A stretch of 18,491 nt of DNA from an uncultured Azohydromonas sp. (GCF_937926365.1 NZ_CALAOH010000238.1:1-18491); one strand, 5' to 3'. Positions 8,241 to 16,832 are shown, counted from the stretch's first letter. The notes: generated by a model not told the origin, from the letters alone. A program made the numbers and translations.

Positions 8241-9659
8241 ATGAGACAGACCGTCGTTGGCGTATTCGATTCGGATGCCGAGGCCCAGCGCGCAGCGCAG
8301 GCCCTGGCCAATACGGGTATCGACCCGGCCTGCGTGCACGTCACGCATTCCGACGACACCACGCTGGGCAGCACCGCGGCCACCGACACGACCACCACGC
8401 ACGCCGACACCGGCGTGATGGGTCGCGTGCGCAACTTCTTTGCCGACCTGTTCGGGCCGGACGATGACCGCGAGGTCGGCCACTACGCCGAGGCCGTGCG
8501 CCGCGGCGCGGCGGTGGTGAAGGTGGACGTGGACGACGACGCGCGGCTGGACCAGGTGCGCGACACGCTGCAGAGCTCCGGCGCGGTGGACATCGACGAG
8601 CGCGTCGAGTCCTGGCGCTCCGAGGGCTGGAGCGATGACGCCCTGTCCACGCCCAGCACCGCGGCTGCCGCCACCAACACCACGCTGGACCGCGACCGCA
8701 CCACGCTGGGCGAAACGCTGGGCAACGAGGCCACGGCCCGCGTGCGCGCCACGGGCGACACCGAGGGCGTGATCCCGGTGGTGCGCGAGGAACTGCAGGT
8801 CGGCAAGCGCGCGGTGAGCACGGGCGGCGTGCGCGTGTACTCGCGCACCGTCGAGACGCCGGTGAACGAGACCGTGCAGCTGCGTGAGGAGCATGCGCAG
8901 GTCGAGCGCCGCCCGGTGGACCGTCCGGCCACCGCCGCCGACTTGGCGGACCTCAAGGACCGCACCATCGAAGTCCGCGAGACCGCCGAGCAGCCCGTGG
9001 TGCAGAAGACCGCGCGCGTGGTGGAAGAGGTGCGCGTGGGCAAGACGGTGGAGCAGCGCACCGAGCAGGTCCGCGACACGGTGCGCAGCACCGAGGTCGA
9101 GGTCGAGAACTTGGCGGGCAGCCGCGCCGGGGCCTTCGACAGCGACTACTACCGCAACGACTGGCAGACCAACTACGCCAGCCTGGGCGGCAGCTACGAC
9201 GATTACGAGCCGGCCTACCGCTACGGCCACACGCTGCGCAGCGACGCGCGCTACGCCGGCCGCGACTGGGATGCCGTCGAAGCCGACGCGCGCCGCGACT
9301 GGGAGACGCGCTATCCCGGCGGCACCTGGGAGCGCATGAAGGGCGCCGTGCGCCGCGGCTGGGAGCGCACCAAGGACGCCATGACGCCGGACTCGATGCA
9401 GCGCGGCTCGGCCTATGACGACGACTACTACCGCCGCGACTGGCAGACCAACTACGCCAGCCTGGGCGGCACCTACGACGACTACGAGCCGGCCTACCGC
9501 TACGGCCACACGCTGCGCAGCGATGCGCGCTACGCCGGCCGCGACTGGGATGCCGTCGAAGCCGACGCGCGCCGCGACTGGGAGACGCGCTATCCCGGCG
9601 GCACCTGGGAGCGCATGAAGGGTGCGGTGCGCCGTGGCTGGGATCGCATGACCCAGTAA
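8241..9659 (+). CDS. Stress-type protein: YflT-like domain, DUF2382 domain and duplicated C-terminal module
   Basis: A 472-residue soluble, acidic and Arg-rich protein. Residues 1 to about 135 resemble the YflT/general stress protein 17M fold (TVVGVFDSDAEAQRAAQAL at the start, then RVRNFFADLFG and GAAVVKVDVDDD). A Thr/Ala-rich linker follows. Residues about 177-290 form a DUF2382 domain (IPVVREELQVGKRAVSTGGV, then VQLREEHAQVERRPV and a Glu/Val/Arg-rich end). Residues 302-376 and 395-469 are two copies of a 75-residue module rich in Tyr, Trp, Asp and Arg (NYASLGG, YDDYEPAYRYGHTLRSD, WDAVEADARRDWE). AAGGAG at 8228-8233 fixes the start at 8241. The domain set suggests a general or desiccation/osmotic stress role, but no enzymatic motif is visible and function is not established. 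Confidence 0.83.
   Translation: MRQTVVGVFDSDAEAQRAAQALANTGIDPACVHVTHSDDTTLGSTAATDTTTTHADTGVMGRVRNFFADLFGPDDDREVGHYAEAVRRGAAVVKVDVDDDARLDQVRDTLQSSGAVDIDERVESWRSEGWSDDALSTPSTAAAATNTTLDRDRTTLGETLGNEATARVRATGDTEGVIPVVREELQVGKRAVSTGGVRVYSRTVETPVNETVQLREEHAQVERRPVDRPATAADLADLKDRTIEVRETAEQPVVQKTARVVEEVRVGKTVEQRTEQVRDTVRSTEVEVENLAGSRAGAFDSDYYRNDWQTNYASLGGSYDDYEPAYRYGHTLRSDARYAGRDWDAVEADARRDWETRYPGGTWERMKGAVRRGWERTKDAMTPDSMQRGSAYDDDYYRRDWQTNYASLGGTYDDYEPAYRYGHTLRSDARYAGRDWDAVEADARRDWETRYPGGTWERMKGAVRRGWDRMTQ
9144..9368 (+). repeat. Copy 1 of a 225-base intragenic direct repeat
   Basis: It encodes residues 302-376 of the second DUF2382 protein. It is collinear with 9423-9647, offset by 279 bases. I count 9 base differences in 225 and only 3 amino-acid changes (Asn/Arg, Ser/Thr, Glu/Asp), pointing to recent duplication or gene conversion. 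Confidence 0.95.
9423..9647 (+). repeat. Copy 2 of a 225-base intragenic direct repeat
   Basis: It encodes residues 395-469 of the second DUF2382 protein and ends 4 codons before the stop. An 18-residue spacer (377-394) separates the copies. The identical stretches are long enough to support recombination that adds or removes one 279-base unit in frame. Confidence 0.95.
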
Positions 9660-9666
9660 CGCCCGC

Positions 9667-9707
9667 CCTGGGCCGCAGGCCGCCTCGTGGGCGGCCTGCG
9701 GCCTGGG
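9667..9707 (+). terminator. Very stable hairpin after the DUF2382 pair
   Basis: GGCCGCAGGCCGCC (9671-9684) pairs perfectly over 14 bases with 9690-9703 around a 5-base loop, and the stem extends outward with two G-U pairs and two C-G pairs. It lies 8 bases after the stop. No U-tract follows, so it could act as a 3' stabiliser or in tandem with the next hairpin. Confidence 0.5.
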
Positions 9708-9722
9708 TCCTGCCACCAAGAG

Positions 9723-9744
9723 AAGCCCGGCTCGTGCCGGGTTT
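9723..9744 (+). terminator. Intrinsic terminator upstream of gph
   Basis: CCCGGC (9726-9731) pairs with GCCGGG (9736-9741) around TCGT, with G-U and A-T pairs extending the stem to 9723/9744. The 3' side runs into TTTCGCGTTT. The flanking A and T runs make it potentially active in both directions. Confidence 0.55.
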
Positions 9745-9844
9745 CGCGTTTGCGGCATGCGGGACTCAAGTCCCGTGTGCGCGGGGCGCCGCCGGGTAGC
9801 CGCTACATTGCGGGCCCTTGTCGACTGCTGCCGTAGGACTCGCC

Positions 9845-10519
9845 GTGAATGCTCTTCGTTTGGACGCCGCCATCATCGACCTCGACGGGACGATGGTGGA
9901 CACGCTGGGCGACTTCGTCGTCGCGCTCAACGCCATGCTGGCCGACCTGGCGCTGCCGGCGGTGGAGCGCCACTTCGTCGAACAGACGGTGGGCAAGGGT
10001 TCGGAGCACCTGATCCGCCGCACGCTGGCGCACGCGGGCGCCGCGCCGGAGCGCTTCGACGCCGCCTTCGCGCGCTACCAGCACCACTACCTGGCCATCA
10101 ACGGCCGGCATTCCGAGCTCTATCCCGGCGTGGTGGAAGGCTTGCGGCAATTGCAGGCGGCGGGGCTGAAGCTGGCCTGCCTGACCAACAAGCCCGGCGC
10201 CTTCGCGCGGCCGCTGCTGGCGGCCAAGGGCATCGAGCACTTCTTCACCTTCGTCTTCGGTGGCGACGCCTTCGCGGCCAAGAAGCCCGATCCGCTGCCG
10301 CTGCTCAAGACCTGCGAGGCGCTGGGCACGGCGCCCGGCCGCACGCTGATGGTGGGTGACTCCAGCAACGACGCCGAGGCCGCGCATGCCGCGGGCTGCC
10401 CGCTGGTGCTGGTGAGCTACGGCTACAACCACGGCCAGCCGGTGCGCGAGCTGCGCGCCGAGGCGCACGTGGACCGGCTGGACGCGCTGGACCTGGCGGC
10501 GCTGCGGCAACGCCCCTGA
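9845..10519 (+). CDS. gph: Phosphoglycolate phosphatase
   Basis: A 224-residue HAD-superfamily phosphatase that removes phosphate from 2-phosphoglycolate. Motif I is DLDGT with the nucleophile Asp12 and Asp14. Motif II is the Thr in CLTNK (Thr114). Motif III is Lys in AAKKPDP (146-147). Motif IV is GDSSND (Asp172, Asp176). A helical cap lies between motifs I and II, as in Gph. The start is taken as GTG at 9845 with an AGGA at 9835-9838; a TTG at 9818 in the same frame is possible, while the ATG at 9849 is out of frame. It follows terminators and precedes the trp leader by 75 bases. gph and rpe are often neighbours in related genomes; here they are separated. Confidence 0.93.
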   Translation: MNALRLDAAIIDLDGTMVDTLGDFVVALNAMLADLALPAVERHFVEQTVGKGSEHLIRRTLAHAGAAPERFDAAFARYQHHYLAINGRHSELYPGVVEGLRQLQAAGLKLACLTNKPGAFARPLLAAKGIEHFFTFVFGGDAFAAKKPDPLPLLKTCEALGTAPGRTLMVGDSSNDAEAAHAAGCPLVLVSYGYNHGQPVRELRAEAHVDRLDALDLAALRQRP

Positions 10520-10575
10520 GCGAAGGCCCTGTTTCAATGCGTCCCTCCCCGGGCCTCGGGCTTGCGCCGCGAGCC

Positions 10576-10584
10576 TGCTAGACT
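10576..10584 (+). promoter_or_regulatory. Possible extended -10 element of the trp operon
   Basis: TGCTAGACT contains a TGn motif followed by the -10-like TAGACT (10579-10584), 10 bases before the leader-peptide ATG. No convincing -35 box sits at the expected distance. If it is used, the leader peptide would have a 5' untranslated region of only a few bases. Confidence 0.35.
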
Positions 10585-10594
10585 GGAACGCATC

Positions 10595-10669
10595 ATGTTT
10601 TTGGCGCGCAAACTGACGAAGGGGTCGATCGACCGGGGAGCCTGGCCCTGGCGAGGCTGGCCTGCCTGA
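10595..10669 (+). CDS. trpL: trp operon leader peptide (three Trp codons)
   Basis: An ATG-to-TGA frame of 24 codons begins 212 bases upstream of trpE and ends ...GAWPWRGWPA. Trp codons are at 10643-10645, 10649-10651 and 10658-10660: three within six codons just before the stop, the hallmark of a transcription-attenuation leader for tryptophan biosynthesis. Trp is the rarest amino acid, so this clustering directly upstream of trpE is unlikely by chance. Ribosome stalling at these codons when Trp-tRNA is scarce would leave the downstream RNA (10670-10806) in a different fold. The Shine-Dalgarno is weak (GGAA at 10585-10588). Confidence 0.78.
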   Translation: MFLARKLTKGSIDRGAWPWRGWPA

Positions 10670-10806
10670 CGTTTGGTTTGCGCCCCGGCCGTCGTGACGA
10701 CGTGCCTGCGGCGCCTGCCCCAGCCGGCCGCCCCTGAGCGGCCCTGAACCACCGACCTTACGGGCCGCCTGCCTTGGGCGCCCGCCGGGCCTGGAGGGCC
10801 CGCACC
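10670..10806 (+). promoter_or_regulatory. Candidate trp attenuator region between leader peptide and trpE
   Basis: Several GC-rich helices can form. CGTCG/CGACG (10690-10694 with 10698-10702) has a TGA loop. GGCCGC/GCGGCC (10726-10731 with 10738-10743) is a terminator-like stem. CGGCC at 10686-10690 could instead pair with GGCCG at 10726-10730 and so compete with that stem. The Trp-codon stretch GGCTGG (10655-10660) can pair with CCAGCC (10720-10725). CGGGCC/GGCCCG (10786-10791 with 10797-10802) holds the trpE Shine-Dalgarno. No U-tract follows the 10743 stem, so a classical intrinsic terminator is not evident. Pairings were found by eye in very GC-rich RNA. Confidence 0.45.
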
Positions 10807-12282
<1,476 letters not shown>

Positions 12283-12293
12283 AGGAGACCGCC

Positions 12294-12884
12294 ATGCTGC
12301 TGATGATCGACAACTACGACTCCTTCACCTTCAACCTGGTGCAGTACTTCGGCGAGCTGGGCGAGGAAGTGCGCGTGTTCCGCAACGACGAGATCACGCT
12401 CGAAGGCATCGCGGAGCTCAAGCCCGACCAGCTGGTGCTGTCGCCGGGGCCGTGCTCGCCGGCGGAAGCCGGCATCTGCGTGCCTGCCATCCAGCACTTC
12501 GTGGGAAAACTGCCGATCCTGGGCGTGTGCCTGGGGCACCAGAGCATCGGTGCCGCGCTGGGCGGGAAGATCATCCGCGCCCAGGTGCAGATGCACGGCA
12601 AGGTGAGCACCATCCACACCGACCGGGCGGGCGTGTACGCCGGGCTGCCGCAGGACTTCGACGTGGTGCGCTACCACTCGCTGGCCATCGAGCGCGAGAC
12701 CCTGCCGCAGGAGCTGATCGTCACCTCGCGGACGGATGACGGCGAGATCATGGGCGTGCGGCATCGCGACCTGGCGGGCACGCGCACGCCGCTGGAGGGC
12801 GTGCAGTTCCATCCCGAGTCCATCCTCTCCGAGCACGGGCACGCGATGCTGCGCAACTTCATCGAAATGAGCCGCGCGGCATGA
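12294..12884 (+). CDS. trpG: Anthranilate synthase component II (glutamine amidotransferase)
   Basis: A 196-residue class I glutamine amidotransferase that supplies ammonia to TrpE. The catalytic triad is visible: Cys79 in GVCLGHQ, His173 and Glu175 in QFHPES. The N-terminal IDNYDSFTFNLVQYF and the SPGPCSP oxyanion segment are typical. In many bacteria this subunit also serves para-aminobenzoate synthesis; whether a separate pabA exists cannot be seen here. AAGGAG (12282-12287) begins on the last base of trpE, and the start is at 12294. The last four bases (ATGA) overlap the next gene. Confidence 0.97.
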   Translation: MLLMIDNYDSFTFNLVQYFGELGEEVRVFRNDEITLEGIAELKPDQLVLSPGPCSPAEAGICVPAIQHFVGKLPILGVCLGHQSIGAALGGKIIRAQVQMHGKVSTIHTDRAGVYAGLPQDFDVVRYHSLAIERETLPQELIVTSRTDDGEIMGVRHRDLAGTRTPLEGVQFHPESILSEHGHAMLRNFIEMSRAA

Positions 12885-13948
12885 GCACGGTGAGCTACGG
12901 CAGCGCCGCGGCAGCGGTGCCGGTGGGCGCGCCGGACGTGGTGGACCTGCGCAGCGACACCGTCACGCGTCCCACCGCCGCCATGCGCGCGGCGATGCTG
13001 GCCGCGCCGGTGGGCGACGACGTGTTCGGCGACGACCCCACGGTCAACGCGCTGCAGGCGCGCGTGGCGGCGCTGCTGGGCCAGGAGGACGCGCTCTTCA
13101 TGGCCAGCGGCACGCAAAGCAACCTGTGCGCGCTGCTGTCGCACTGCGGGCGCGGCGACGAGTACATCGCCGGCAACCTCGCGCACTGCTACCGCTACGA
13201 GGGTGGCGGTGGGGCGGTGCTGGGCGGCATCCAGCCGCAGCCGCTGCCGCAGCAGCCGGACGGCACGCTGCTCCTTTCGGACATCGAGGTCGCCATCAAG
13301 CCTGATGACGAGCATTTCGCGCGCACGCGGCTGCTGTGCCTGGAGAACACCTGGAACGGCAACGTGCTGCCCGCCGGCTACGTGGAGGCGGCCACGGCGC
13401 TGGCACGCCGGCGCGGGCTGACGACGCACCTGGACGGCGCGCGCCTGTTCAACGCGGCGGTGGCGTCGGGCGTGGCGCCGGCCGAGATCGCGCGCCACTT
13501 CGACTCCGTCTCGGTCTGCTTCAGCAAGGGCCTGGGGGCGCCGGTGGGCTCGATGCTGTGCGGCGCGCGCGAGCTGATCGCCCGCGCGCGGCGCGTGCGC
13601 AAGATGGTTGGCGGCGGTATGCGCCAGGTCGGTGTGCTGGCGGCAGCGGTGGACCACGCGCTCACGCACCACGTGCAGCGCCTGGCCGAGGACCACGCGC
13701 TGGCGGCGCGCCTGGCTCAGGGGCTGGAGGGCCTGCCGGGCCTGACGGTCAAGCGTCCGCAGACCAACATCGTCTTCGTGGACGTGGCCGGCGGGCGCGG
13801 CGAGGCGCTGCTGGCGCACCTGCGCGCGCGGGGCGTGCTGGCCACGGGGCTGATTGGCCTGCGCTTCGTCACGCACCTGGATGTGGATGCCACGGGCGTG
13901 GAGCGCGCCATCGCTGCCGTGCGCGAGTTCTGCGTGCGCGACAACTGA
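12881..13948 (+). CDS. ltaE: Low-specificity L-threonine aldolase
   Basis: A 355-residue PLP-dependent aldolase (fold type I) that cleaves L-threonine and L-allo-threonine to glycine and acetaldehyde. Motifs closely follow LtaE: VDLRSDTVTRPTAAMRAAML (21-40), APVGDDVFGDDPTVNALQ (42-59), SGTQSNLCALLSHC, KPDDEHFARTRLLCLENT, HLDGARLFNA (183-192) with the cofactor Asp, CFSKGLGAPVGS (213-224) with the PLP lysine Lys216, and RKMVGGGMRQVGVLAAA. It is about 20 residues longer at the N-terminus than short LtaE proteins. It overlaps trpG by ATGA and precedes trpD by 23 bases, so it is co-transcribed within the trp operon although it has no role in tryptophan synthesis. A role in glycine supply is inference. 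Confidence 0.93.
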   Translation: MSTVSYGSAAAAVPVGAPDVVDLRSDTVTRPTAAMRAAMLAAPVGDDVFGDDPTVNALQARVAALLGQEDALFMASGTQSNLCALLSHCGRGDEYIAGNLAHCYRYEGGGGAVLGGIQPQPLPQQPDGTLLLSDIEVAIKPDDEHFARTRLLCLENTWNGNVLPAGYVEAATALARRRGLTTHLDGARLFNAAVASGVAPAEIARHFDSVSVCFSKGLGAPVGSMLCGARELIARARRVRKMVGGGMRQVGVLAAAVDHALTHHVQRLAEDHALAARLAQGLEGLPGLTVKRPQTNIVFVDVAGGRGEALLAHLRARGVLATGLIGLRFVTHLDVDATGVERAIAAVREFCVRDN

Positions 13949-13971
13949 CAACGACTGCCTGGAGGCCTGGG

Positions 13972-15009
13972 ATGCCTATCACCAACACCGAAGCCCTGAC
14001 GCGCGTCATCGAGCACCGCGAGATCTTTCACGACGAGATGCTGGCGCTGATGCGCCGCATCATGAGCGGCGAGATGAGTGCGCCGATGATGGCGGCGCTG
14101 CTCATCGGGCTGCGTGTAAAGAAGGAAACCATCGGCGAGATCACGGCCGCGGCGCAGGTGATGCGTGAGTTCTCGACCAAGGTGCCGGTGGCCGACCGCG
14201 AGCACCTGGTGGACATCGTGGGCACGGGTGGCGACGGGGCCCACACCTTCAACATTTCCACCTGCTCGATGTTCGTGGCCGCAGCCGCGGGCGCGCGCGT
14301 CTCGAAGCACGGCGGGCGCAGCGTCTCCAGCAAGAGCGGCAGCGCCGACGTGCTGGAAGCGCTGGGTGTGCGGCTGGACCTGGCGCCGGCGGAGATCGCG
14401 CGCTGCATCGAGCGCACGGGCATCGGCTTCATGTTCGCCCCGAACCACCACCCGGCCATGAAGAACGTGGCGCCGGTGCGCAAGGAGCTGGGCGTGCGCA
14501 CGATCTTCAACATCCTGGGGCCGCTGACCAACCCGGCCGACGCGCCCAACATCCTGATGGGCGTGTTCCACCCGGACCTGGTCGGCATCCAGGTGCGCGC
14601 GCTGCAGCGCCTGGGCGCGAAGCACGCGATGGTGGTCTACGGCCGCGACGGCATGGACGAGGTGTCGCTGGGCTCGGCCACGATGGTGGGCGAGTACCGC
14701 GACGGCGGGATCGAGGAGTACGAAATCCATCCCGAGGACTTCGGGCTGCCCATGGCCAGCAACCGCGCGCTGCGCGTGGAGACGCCGCAGCAGTCGCTGG
14801 AGATGCTGCGCGGCGTGCTGGACAACCGGCCGGGCGCGGCGCGCGACATCGTGCTGCTCAACACCGGCGTGGCGCTGTACGCGGCGGACGTGTCGGCCTC
14901 CATCGCCGAGGGCATCGAGCATGCGCGCGAAGCGCTGGCCAGCGGCGCGGCCAAGGCCAAGATGGAGGCCTTCGTGGTTGCCACGCAGCAGGGCGGGAGC
15001 GCGGCATGA
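13972..15009 (+). CDS. trpD: Anthranilate phosphoribosyltransferase
   Basis: A 345-residue enzyme that transfers phosphoribose from PRPP to anthranilate. The PRPP-binding GTGGDG (84-89), NISTCSMFVAAA, SKHGGRSVSSKSGSADVLEA (111-130), FMFAPNHHPAMKNVAPVRKE, FNILGPLTNPA and the metal-binding DEVSLGS are all present. The start at 13972 (MPITNTEALTRVIEHREIF) is set by GGAGG at 13961-13965; the frame is open much further upstream only as a shadow of the aldolase gene. Its stop overlaps trpC (ATGA, 15006-15009). It is not fused to trpG, unlike in E. coli. Confidence 0.97.
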   Translation: MPITNTEALTRVIEHREIFHDEMLALMRRIMSGEMSAPMMAALLIGLRVKKETIGEITAAAQVMREFSTKVPVADREHLVDIVGTGGDGAHTFNISTCSMFVAAAAGARVSKHGGRSVSSKSGSADVLEALGVRLDLAPAEIARCIERTGIGFMFAPNHHPAMKNVAPVRKELGVRTIFNILGPLTNPADAPNILMGVFHPDLVGIQVRALQRLGAKHAMVVYGRDGMDEVSLGSATMVGEYRDGGIEEYEIHPEDFGLPMASNRALRVETPQQSLEMLRGVLDNRPGAARDIVLLNTGVALYAADVSASIAEGIEHAREALASGAAKAKMEAFVVATQQGGSAA

Positions 15010-15794
15010 GCGACATCCTGAACAAGATCGTCGCGGTCAAGCACGAGGAGGTCGCGGCGGCGCGGGCCGTGCGTCCGCTGGAGGTGGTGCGCCGCGAGGC
15101 GGAAGCCTTGGGCGGCCAGCGCGACTTCGTGGGCGCGCTGCGCGCCAAGGTGGCGGCGGGGCAGGCGGCGGTGATCGCGGAGGTCAAGAAGGCCAGTCCG
15201 AGCAAGGGCGTGCTGCGCGAGAGCTTCGTGCCGGCCGAGATCGCCGCCAGCTACGAGCGCCACGGCGCGGCCTGCCTGAGCGTGCTCACCGACGAAGGCT
15301 TCTTCCAGGGCCATGCCGACTACCTGCGCCAGGCGCGCGCCGCGTGCGCGCTGCCGGTGCTGCGCAAGGACTTCATGGTCGATGCCTACCAGGTGTTTGA
15401 GGCGCGGGCGATGGGGGCGGACTGCATCCTGCTGATCGCCGCCTGCCTGGACGATGCACAGATGGCTGACCTGGAAGCGCAGGCGCAGGCGCTGGGCATG
15501 GCGGTGCTGGTGGAGGTGCACGACGGCGAGGAACTGGATCGGGCGCTCAAGCTCAAGACGCCGCTGGTGGGCATCAACAACCGCAACCTACGCACCTTCG
15601 AGGTCAGCCTGGACGCCACGCTGGCGTTGCTGCCGCGCGTGCCGGCCGAGCGGCTGCTGGTAACGGAGTCCGGCATCCTGGCGCCGGCGGACGTGCATCG
15701 CATGCGGGACGCCGACGTGCACGCCTTCCTGGTCGGCGAGGCCTTTATGCGCGCCCCGGACCCGGGCGCGGCACTGCGGGCGCTGTTCGGCTGA
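15006..15794 (+). CDS. trpC: Indole-3-glycerol-phosphate synthase
   Basis: A 262-residue TIM-barrel enzyme that closes the indole ring. Catalytic and substrate-binding elements are visible: AEVKKASPSKG (Lys61, Lys67), VLRKDFMVDAYQ (Lys121), VLVEVHD (Glu170), GINNRNLRTFEV (Asn191) and VTESGI. It is a monofunctional enzyme, without the PRA isomerase (TrpF) domain fused in E. coli. It is the last gene of the operon and is followed by an intrinsic terminator. trpF, trpB and trpA are absent here and must lie elsewhere, a split trp arrangement common in betaproteobacteria. Confidence 0.97.
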   Translation: MSDILNKIVAVKHEEVAAARAVRPLEVVRREAEALGGQRDFVGALRAKVAAGQAAVIAEVKKASPSKGVLRESFVPAEIAASYERHGAACLSVLTDEGFFQGHADYLRQARAACALPVLRKDFMVDAYQVFEARAMGADCILLIAACLDDAQMADLEAQAQALGMAVLVEVHDGEELDRALKLKTPLVGINNRNLRTFEVSLDATLALLPRVPAERLLVTESGILAPADVHRMRDADVHAFLVGEAFMRAPDPGAALRALFG

Positions 15795-15820
15795 TTCTGC
15801 GCCGCTGAAGCGGTCTGTCG

Positions 15821-15862
15821 AGCCTGTCCGGGGCCTCGCAGGAGGTCGCGGACAGGCTTTTT
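15821..15862 (+). terminator. Intrinsic terminator of the trp operon
   Basis: AGCCTGTCCG (15821-15830) pairs with CGGACAGGCT (15849-15858) over 10 bases, followed directly by a T run (15858-15862). The large loop (15831-15848) contains further short complementarity. It lies 26 bases after the trpC stop. Confidence 0.85.
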
Positions 15863-15928
15863 CATGGGCGCAGTCGATGTGCCGGCGGGGGAATGGCGGC
15901 CGCGGCGCGCGGCGGACCTGTGTGGCCC

Positions 15929-15934
15929 TAGGCT
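15929..15934 (+). promoter_or_regulatory. Possible -10 element just upstream of ung
   Basis: TAGGCT ends 6 bases before the ung ATG. If it is a -10 box, transcription would begin at or next to the ATG and the message would be leaderless. No good -35 box is seen and there is no Shine-Dalgarno. Confidence 0.25.
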
Positions 15935-15940
15935 TGCGCC

Positions 15941-16666
15941 ATGGACGACATCTCACAACTCAATCGCCTGCAGCCGCCCCTGGAGGCGCAGCTGCATGGC
16001 ATCGACCCCGGCTGGCAGCACGTCGTGGACGGCTGGCTGGACTCGCTCGCCGGGCAGGCGCTGGTGAGCTTCGTGGAGCAGCGGCTAGCGGCCGGGGCGA
16101 CCGTGTTTCCGGCGCGGCCGCTGCGGGCGCTGGAGCTCACGCCGCTGGCGCAGACGCGCGTGGTGCTGCTGGGGCAAGACCCGTATCACGGCGCCGGTCA
16201 GGCCGAGGGGCTGGCTTTCTCGGTGCCTGAGGGGGTGACGCCGCCGCCGAGCCTGCGCAACGTCTTCAAGGAGATCCAGCGCGACTTGGGGCTCAAGCCG
16301 CCGCGCCACGGCCATCTGGTGGCGTGGGCGCAGCGCGGTGTGCTGTTGCTCAACACGACGCTGACGGTGGAGGAGGGCAAACCGGCCAGTCATGCCAAGC
16401 GCGGCTGGGAGGCGCTGACGGATGCGCTGATCCGTGCTGCGGCGGAGGAGGCGCAGCCCAAGGTCTTCATGCTCTGGGGTGCGCATGCGCAGGCCAAGCG
16501 GCCGCTGATCGAGGCTGCGGGCCGCGATCACTTGGTGCTGGTGAGCAACCACCCCTCGCCGCTGGCGGCGACGAAGCCGCCAATTCCGTTCATCGGCAAC
16601 GGGCACTTCGGGAAGGCCAGTGCCTTCCTGGCCGAGCGGGGGAGGGGGATCGACTGGCGGCTGTGA
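15941..16666 (+). CDS. ung: Uracil-DNA glycosylase (family 1)
   Basis: A 241-residue base-excision repair enzyme that removes uracil from DNA. The catalytic water-activating motif GQDPYHG (78-84, Asp80) and the second motif HPSPLAA (His204) are intact. LAFSVPEGVTPPPSLRN, VLLLNTTLTVEEG, SHAKRGWEALTD, VFMLWGAHAQ and the C-terminal FGKAS are also typical of Ung. Its length is usual for the family. The ATG at 15941 gives MDDISQLNRL; no Shine-Dalgarno is seen within the preceding 20 bases. It stands as a single gene after the trpC terminator and before the tRNA promoter. Confidence 0.96.
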   Translation: MDDISQLNRLQPPLEAQLHGIDPGWQHVVDGWLDSLAGQALVSFVEQRLAAGATVFPARPLRALELTPLAQTRVVLLGQDPYHGAGQAEGLAFSVPEGVTPPPSLRNVFKEIQRDLGLKPPRHGHLVAWAQRGVLLLNTTLTVEEGKPASHAKRGWEALTDALIRAAAEEAQPKVFMLWGAHAQAKRPLIEAAGRDHLVLVSNHPSPLAATKPPIPFIGNGHFGKASAFLAERGRGIDWRL

Positions 16667-16680
16667 CAGGGGCGGCGGCT

Positions 16681-16699
16681 GGATTGGCCTGGCCGATCC
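16681..16699 (+). terminator. Weak hairpin after ung
   Basis: GGATTGGC pairs with GCCGATCC (one G-U pair) around a CTG loop, 15 bases after the ung stop. There is no U-tract. The rest of the gap up to the tRNA promoter shows nothing I can support as a gene. Confidence 0.3.
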
Positions 16700-16832
16700 G
16701 GAGCGGCTTGCAGTGGGCCGCCTTGGGTAAAGCGGGAACGTGAACCGACGTTTGCAGGGGGTGTTCGGCGCAACTAGGGGCTGCGTTGTGGAGCGACTGC
16801 TGCGATCCTCAGAAATTTTTCTTCGAAAGGCT

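Noticed and set aside
9144..9647. The two 225-base repeats as a transposon or CRISPR-like array
   Set aside because: They are in-frame coding repeats inside one gene, only two copies, with a coding spacer and no terminal inverted repeats.
8073..9758. A 561-codon minus-strand frame opposite the DUF2382 genes
   Set aside because: Its His/Val/Ala/Gly-rich composition mirrors the plus-strand gene, which has a good ribosome binding site and recognisable domains.
9804..9809. TACATT upstream of gph as a -10 box
   Set aside because: It is a fair match, but no -35-like sequence lies at a usable distance, so it is not listed as a feature.
10774..10806. An upstream start for trpE at 10774
   Set aside because: The extra residues are not family-like, and the GGAGG at 10793-10797 fits the GTG at 10807, which yields the standard TrpE N-terminus.
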